NCBI RefSeq assembly: GCF_037038585.1
Contig: NC_092523.1
Location: 44,543,001 to 44,607,000, forward strand
Length of the DNA stretch: 64,000 bases
Direction: 5' to 3'
DNA from: Patagioenas fasciata
Taxonomy: Eukaryota; Chordata; Aves; Columbiformes; Columbidae
In this document: one piece after another, positions 41,001 through 47,000 of the stretch
Layout: every line of letters starts with the position of its first letter
How positions within the stretch are numbered: position 1 is the stretch's first letter
The notes under the pieces: generated by a model
What the model saw: the letters and a program-made list of their open reading frames with translations, nothing else
The model's database searches: none
What the model was told of the DNA's origin: nothing
Program-made: the position numbers and the translations under genes

Positions 41001-44000
41001 AACATTTGTCTGTCATAGCTGATAAAGCTGTCTTTTCTCAGAACCCGATTTAATACCAGAGCAGCTGCCAAGGCTCAGCTACAACCGTCTTTACAGAAAC
41101 ACGAGCTTCTAACAAGCAAGTTTTAAGCCATGGCTTGAGAAATCAAGTTTGTAGGTATGAGAAATCACCTTGTAAGGATGGCGTATTTCAGAAACTCTGG
41201 AAGCACAAAATCCCCTTATATCTACTTTAAAAACACTACATGGGGCAAACACAGCTACTAGAGCCTGTTTTATCAATCTGACTCTCACAGCATAAAAAAA
41301 CAGAAACAAAACCAAAAACTAGGTCACCTTCCAAATACAGAGAAGGTAAGACAAATTGCACTGGTATTTTCATAGAATCATCTTCTCTATTCCTGCCTCA
41401 CTAGCTGTGGCTGACATCTGTTAGTTTAATGCCCTTATACACGGCCACCTTCTGAATGGCAGCATATGGCTGGAGATGGATCAGGGCAGCTCGTACCATT
41501 CTTAAATGCTTCTGTTGTACAGTAAAACACAAGCTTTGTAATAGGGTCTTGTTAATATAAAAAGCATAACAGCACCTACACAATGTTAAAATTATTCTCA
41601 ATTTGTGTGGTTTTTGTTTGGTTTGGTGGGATTTTTTTATGGTTTTGATTTGGTTTGATTTGTTTGTTCTTTCAAGAAAGAAAAAAAAGTTGAATGTTTC
41701 TTAAGTAGGATAAAAAAGGATATTATACTGGTATACAAATAAATCACAAAAATGATAGCACTGGTAACAGTATTTTCATTAGCAGTCTTACCGTGCTTAA
41801 CATGCATGTTCCCTGTGATATATTTGAAACAGTTGCTCTCACTAGTCTTACAGAATAGCCTTCATCAAAAGTGACTGGTGGAAAAATTAGTGACGATGAG
41901 TCAGTAAACACACAGCTTATGACACCAATCTGTCAGAACCAGAAGTCTCCACCAGTGACAGCCCCAGTGACAGAGGGACTGAGTCAATTTTGCAAACCTT
42001 CCCATAACTAACAAGCACCCCTCCTGTTATACTTGTGCAGAATAAGCTTTCCCAAAAGCATGTCAGTAAGATGAATGTAGAACTGAATTTAGTAGCAAGA
42101 TGCTAACATACATGAGAAAATTAGGCATACTGTACAAAACTGATTTATTCAAAGATAAGTTATTTGACTTAGAACAAAAAAACAAAACTGAACAGAAGTA
42201 AAAGATCAACAAAAGTTGATGCTATTTAAAAAAAAATCTCACACAAATTAAATGCAAGTAAGTATGTATTCAGAAAATACCTTAAAAGTCAGAACTGAAA
42301 GTTAAAGTATTTCCTGAAGATGATAATTTCTTAGAACTAATTAAATCCTTGACAACTGAAGTCATGGGCGGAAACCAGAATGATAAAGCAACTATTTCTA
42401 ACCTAGTAGTTAATCAAAACCATAAATGACTGCAACAAAGAATCTCAGAGCTGAATGCAACAATCCACAAAGTAACAAGAAAATTAATTAAATTAACCTT
42501 TAAAAATAAACCTTATTTTGAGGAAAAAAAAAAAATAAAAGTTTCCTGAAAAAGTTATGATTATGCGAAAGTTAGCAAAGGAACAAAACATAACCTTTCC
42601 ATACAGGTAATGTGCATTCACAACAGTAAAGAACCAAACAATTCATCCCACAGGGACTCCTCCTCAGTTTATAGATGCAAAAAGTTTTGCATTATTTTTG
42701 TTACAATACTAAGAATAATTGGATCTGTCTCCATGTTAAAAGCATGCACCAATTTATCTAAGAAAGCACTGCAAATAGGTTCTTTAGGCCTAGTAGCTTC
42801 AAGTATAACATTAAAGATTCAAGATCCCCTTGCTGACACATTAAACTTCATAACTCACCTACTTCAAGCACTTTTGTACTCCCTCATACATAAGAGAAAA
42901 CAAGTATGTCCACACAGGAATCCATAGTTAGGAAACAAGAGCCATGCATTTGTGTAAGGCTAAATGGAAAACTTCAATCAGCTCCTTTGAAGACAGAGGT
43001 TTCCTTATAAACCTCAGCAAAAAATCCAGAATACGACCAATACTTGAGAGAATTTGTACTACAGTCAATCATGAGGCTTAGAGTTTCCCAGGGCATTTAA
43101 TCAAATACAAAATTTACCTCAGAAATCAGTGCTTTCATGGGTGCATGTTGCCCTTTGTTTCTTAGGTAATAAGACACATTAGTTTCACTTAAATAAATCT
43201 AAAGAAATTGCATGCAAGAAAAATGCTGGTTGCAACTTAAAATACAAAATAACATCTCTCCAAATTCTGAATATCAGTTGCAATGAAAATTTTCTTCACA
43301 GTTGGAAAGATGGCATGAAAAAAAAATTGCTGAAGCTTCAAGGGAATCACTTAATAATGACAGCCTAATATTTTGTCACATCACCAACAAGAAAGTCATG
43401 AGACCGGAAACATTTTCAAACTTGAGGTGAAGAGTTATTTCCCACTTGGTACCTAAGGAGATTTGCCCAATTTTAAGCAGTGTTTGTGAAGTCTCATTTG
43501 TAGTGATACAAAACTGATTACTCCAATTGCTAAGGATCTCAAAGACCAAAATAACTTCTAGATTTGAGTGATAATAGCCAATTAAACAAATACTGTAAAA
43601 TAACTAGGAAAAGATGGCAAGTAAAGGAGTTTTGTGTAAGTATTCTCAGTCTTGGGCTTCTTGCCTGATTCTACCGGAAAAATAATAATAGTACTTTTTT
43701 TTAAAAAAAGAGAACTATCGTTCATTCCCTTAAGGCGAAACTGGGCAGACTGAGAAAATGGAAAACCCTGTTGAACCCTTTAGACTGGTATGAGAAGAAA
43801 CTGATGAAAACCAGCTCTAGTGGTCTTCCATTTTTTGGAGGCATCATGAAGGTGGACGTAATGAGAGAGGTAACGGTTGACATGAACAGCTAAAGAGGAT
43901 GACCTCTGCTACTGCCTCATTTCCTTTGCCAACCAATTTTTGGGTATCCGTTGAGAAACGGATCAGAAGAGTCCCAAGGGGATGTTGGCTCATCCAACAG

Positions 44001-47000
44001 ATGATGTTTACAATGAAGTTAACTCCCTCCAGTATTATAACAGCTTCATCATGCATGTCTGCACACACATACCAGCCTCCCTATGGGAAGGAAAGTGGGA
44101 AGACCTGGAGAACTGCTCATAAGAAGACAGGCTCTGGTTTAGGTGGCCTTCAAGGTTTTCTTTTCTACACTGGTTTGGGGGAAAAGATTGTAGCTTATCT
44201 TGAAAATATAAAGGCAAAAAATTAGAAAACCCTTATTAACCACATTAACTACTGATTTCTTAGTATTTTAAACAGAATTTTTTAGATTACACTCTTTTTT
44301 TCCCCTAATTTAACCCATTTTCTTTAGGAAACATTAAGGAGAAGAAATGTGTTATTTCAAAGAACACATGCCCTTTGTGACTAATGTCACCACCTAAATG
44401 AGCAATTCAAAATCTCCAAACATGCAAAAGAAAAAAAAAATTGAATAAAAAATAAGTATAGAAGACACTTCTTATGCAAATCAGAAATATATTAATCATC
44501 TGCTGCAGTCCTTCAAGTCCATGAAGGTAAGAAAGTAAGCAGTCAAGCTCAGCTCAAAAAACCCAGCCTCACCTTATTTTTCAGTCATTATAGTGTTCAA
44601 AGGCTAAAAAATAAACTTTAAAATGAAATTAAAAATGTTTATTAGCAAAACCATCAATTTTTTATATCTGACTTTAAAAGTAGATACTGACTCAAGACAC
44701 CAAGAACACTGGCCCTGCATCTCCAGTAAATTATCTGCAAAAGTCCCATTAGCTTGAAATATTTCCTCCTGTCATAATATAGGCACATTGGATCCAGCTT
44801 TTACACCGAGAGAAATCACGGCTGAGGTTTTGTTTTACATTAACTTTCAACTCACTGTGCAGAAGTTTACAATATAAATAAATTGCTGTGAAATTCAATC
44901 CATGTAATTAGAATATGTATTTGTTAAAGAATTATCTTCTATATTAGAATCAATTACAACTATTATATGCACACAAATCATACATAAATCTAAAGTACTA
45001 AGTTTATTTTTTCTTATTTTGTTGACATGAGTGCAAAATGAGCGTGAAACACCTTAAAGACCCTTCAGGCTATGATTTTTACTGTTCTCTCTCTTCGTAT
45101 TTATTCTTTCATTGTCTACTACAAAATTTACAGCACAGCAGCCCACATCTGTCACAGGATTCAGTCTGAGCACTATTCCTCCCTAGAGATGGAAAAATGA
45201 TCAGGGACAGCATCCTCCTCTATCACCAACTAATTGCCACTTTCTCAAAACACAGCAACGTTTCCCATGAACAAGGACTCTGAAAGTTACTCCTAGGCTA
45301 CTAATTGTAGAAGAGATTAGAGGACCCAAACTCAGCAAGAGTGATAATGTACTGCACAGGGCTTAGCCAAAAGTTGGGGGGGGACGACCTACATTACCTG
45401 AGCCATTTCAGATGTTCTTGAATTACCCCGAGTCCTGCACTGCAGAGGCTGATACAGTCAGAAAGACTCACGATCTTAAGGTAAAACCTCTTTATTTTGC
45501 ATACAACAACTTGGGGTCAGGCTGCATGGACTCTATGGTTTGGTTCTCTCAGGAAGACTGTCTGGAAGGTGTACCTTTCTTCTACAAGCATCAGACTTGT
45601 GAGAAAAATAAAGCTGACATCTTCAAAATTTCCATGCAACATACACATCCTGGGAGGGTCTCAGAAAGGATGTTCCCGGTTTCCTGGACCACCAGGAGTG
45701 TCTGGCAGACGCTGGGGGGCACGTGGGGCCAGCAGGAAGGCACCGGGCTGAGCACAGGATAAAGCAGAGAAAGGCTGGCCAAGGAAAGAGCTGAGCCAAC
45801 ACAGAAATGCCTTCCCAAAACAGGGAGGAAGGTATAACATGCGTTGAGGGGCTTAAATCTCCTCACTCTCAGAGCAGGATCATCAGCTGGTAATATACAT
45901 GACAGGTATCAGAAGCATTTAGGAGCGTATATGAGCAGGTCTATACATCCATACAAGGAAGCATCAACCAAGCATGAGAAACGGGAGTGAGCAGCCACAC
46001 ATACAGTGGAAGCAGGAATAAGCTATTTGCTTTGTCAAATCAACACCAGTATTGTTCTTGGCAAATAGAAGCCAGCACATAATCTCTTAACATCCAGCAA
46101 CCCCTCCTCTCCAGTCACATTAAAGAGTTAGTCACTTTATGAACTTATCTCCTAAAATACAAGTGACATAATTTAAGGACTTTACTGATTGGCACCTGAA
46201 GTATTTTTGGAGAGTTGGGTGGGGTAAACACAAAGGATTTTTAATTTTATTTTGGTAAGTATTTCTTATCCTAGAAGAAATTCTTTCATGTGCAACATTT
46301 GACAAACAAATTTAGTTACAGCATTAATATTTAAAAATAAATACTCTCAGCTCAATGCTGAAAGCATCTGAAGATTCAGCTTCATGATTTATTCACAAAA
46401 ATCTTAAAAGGTCATGAACATATTTTCACCGCAAAGAGCTGCTCTTAAGGCTGCAGAACCAAAACTTACTAGGATGCAAAACTTGACATATCATTAACTC
46501 AGATTTCGACAGTGAAGATCTAATTAATAAAATATTTTTTAATTATTCTATTAACTGAAAGATAAGATGGAAGTCTTTCTAAATCTTGCCTTTCTATTTA
46601 AGCATAATGAACAGAAGGCCATTCTACTGAACAGAAAAATGACATTATATACAAAACAAGAAACAGAGGAACAATGATAATGAGCTTTGCCTAAGACCTA
46701 TTAAAATGGAACTAAAAAAAAACAAACAAACAAACAAAAAAAACCATGCAGATGATTTGGTTATGGTTTACAGTTTTTGAATAAAAACCTGTGAGAGAAT
46801 TAAAAGGCAAATAATTGAGAGAGAATGACTAATCCAATCTCAGTTCCTGAAAGTACTTTTGTTTATTTAATCCTTGACTTGACTGTAGCAAAATGAAATT
46901 ACAGCCATTGTATTTTGTTGTGGCTTTTTTTTTTTGGCAGCACTTTAACCTAACGTAACATTGCTACATTACATCCCTTTACAACTGAAACTGAGGTAAG

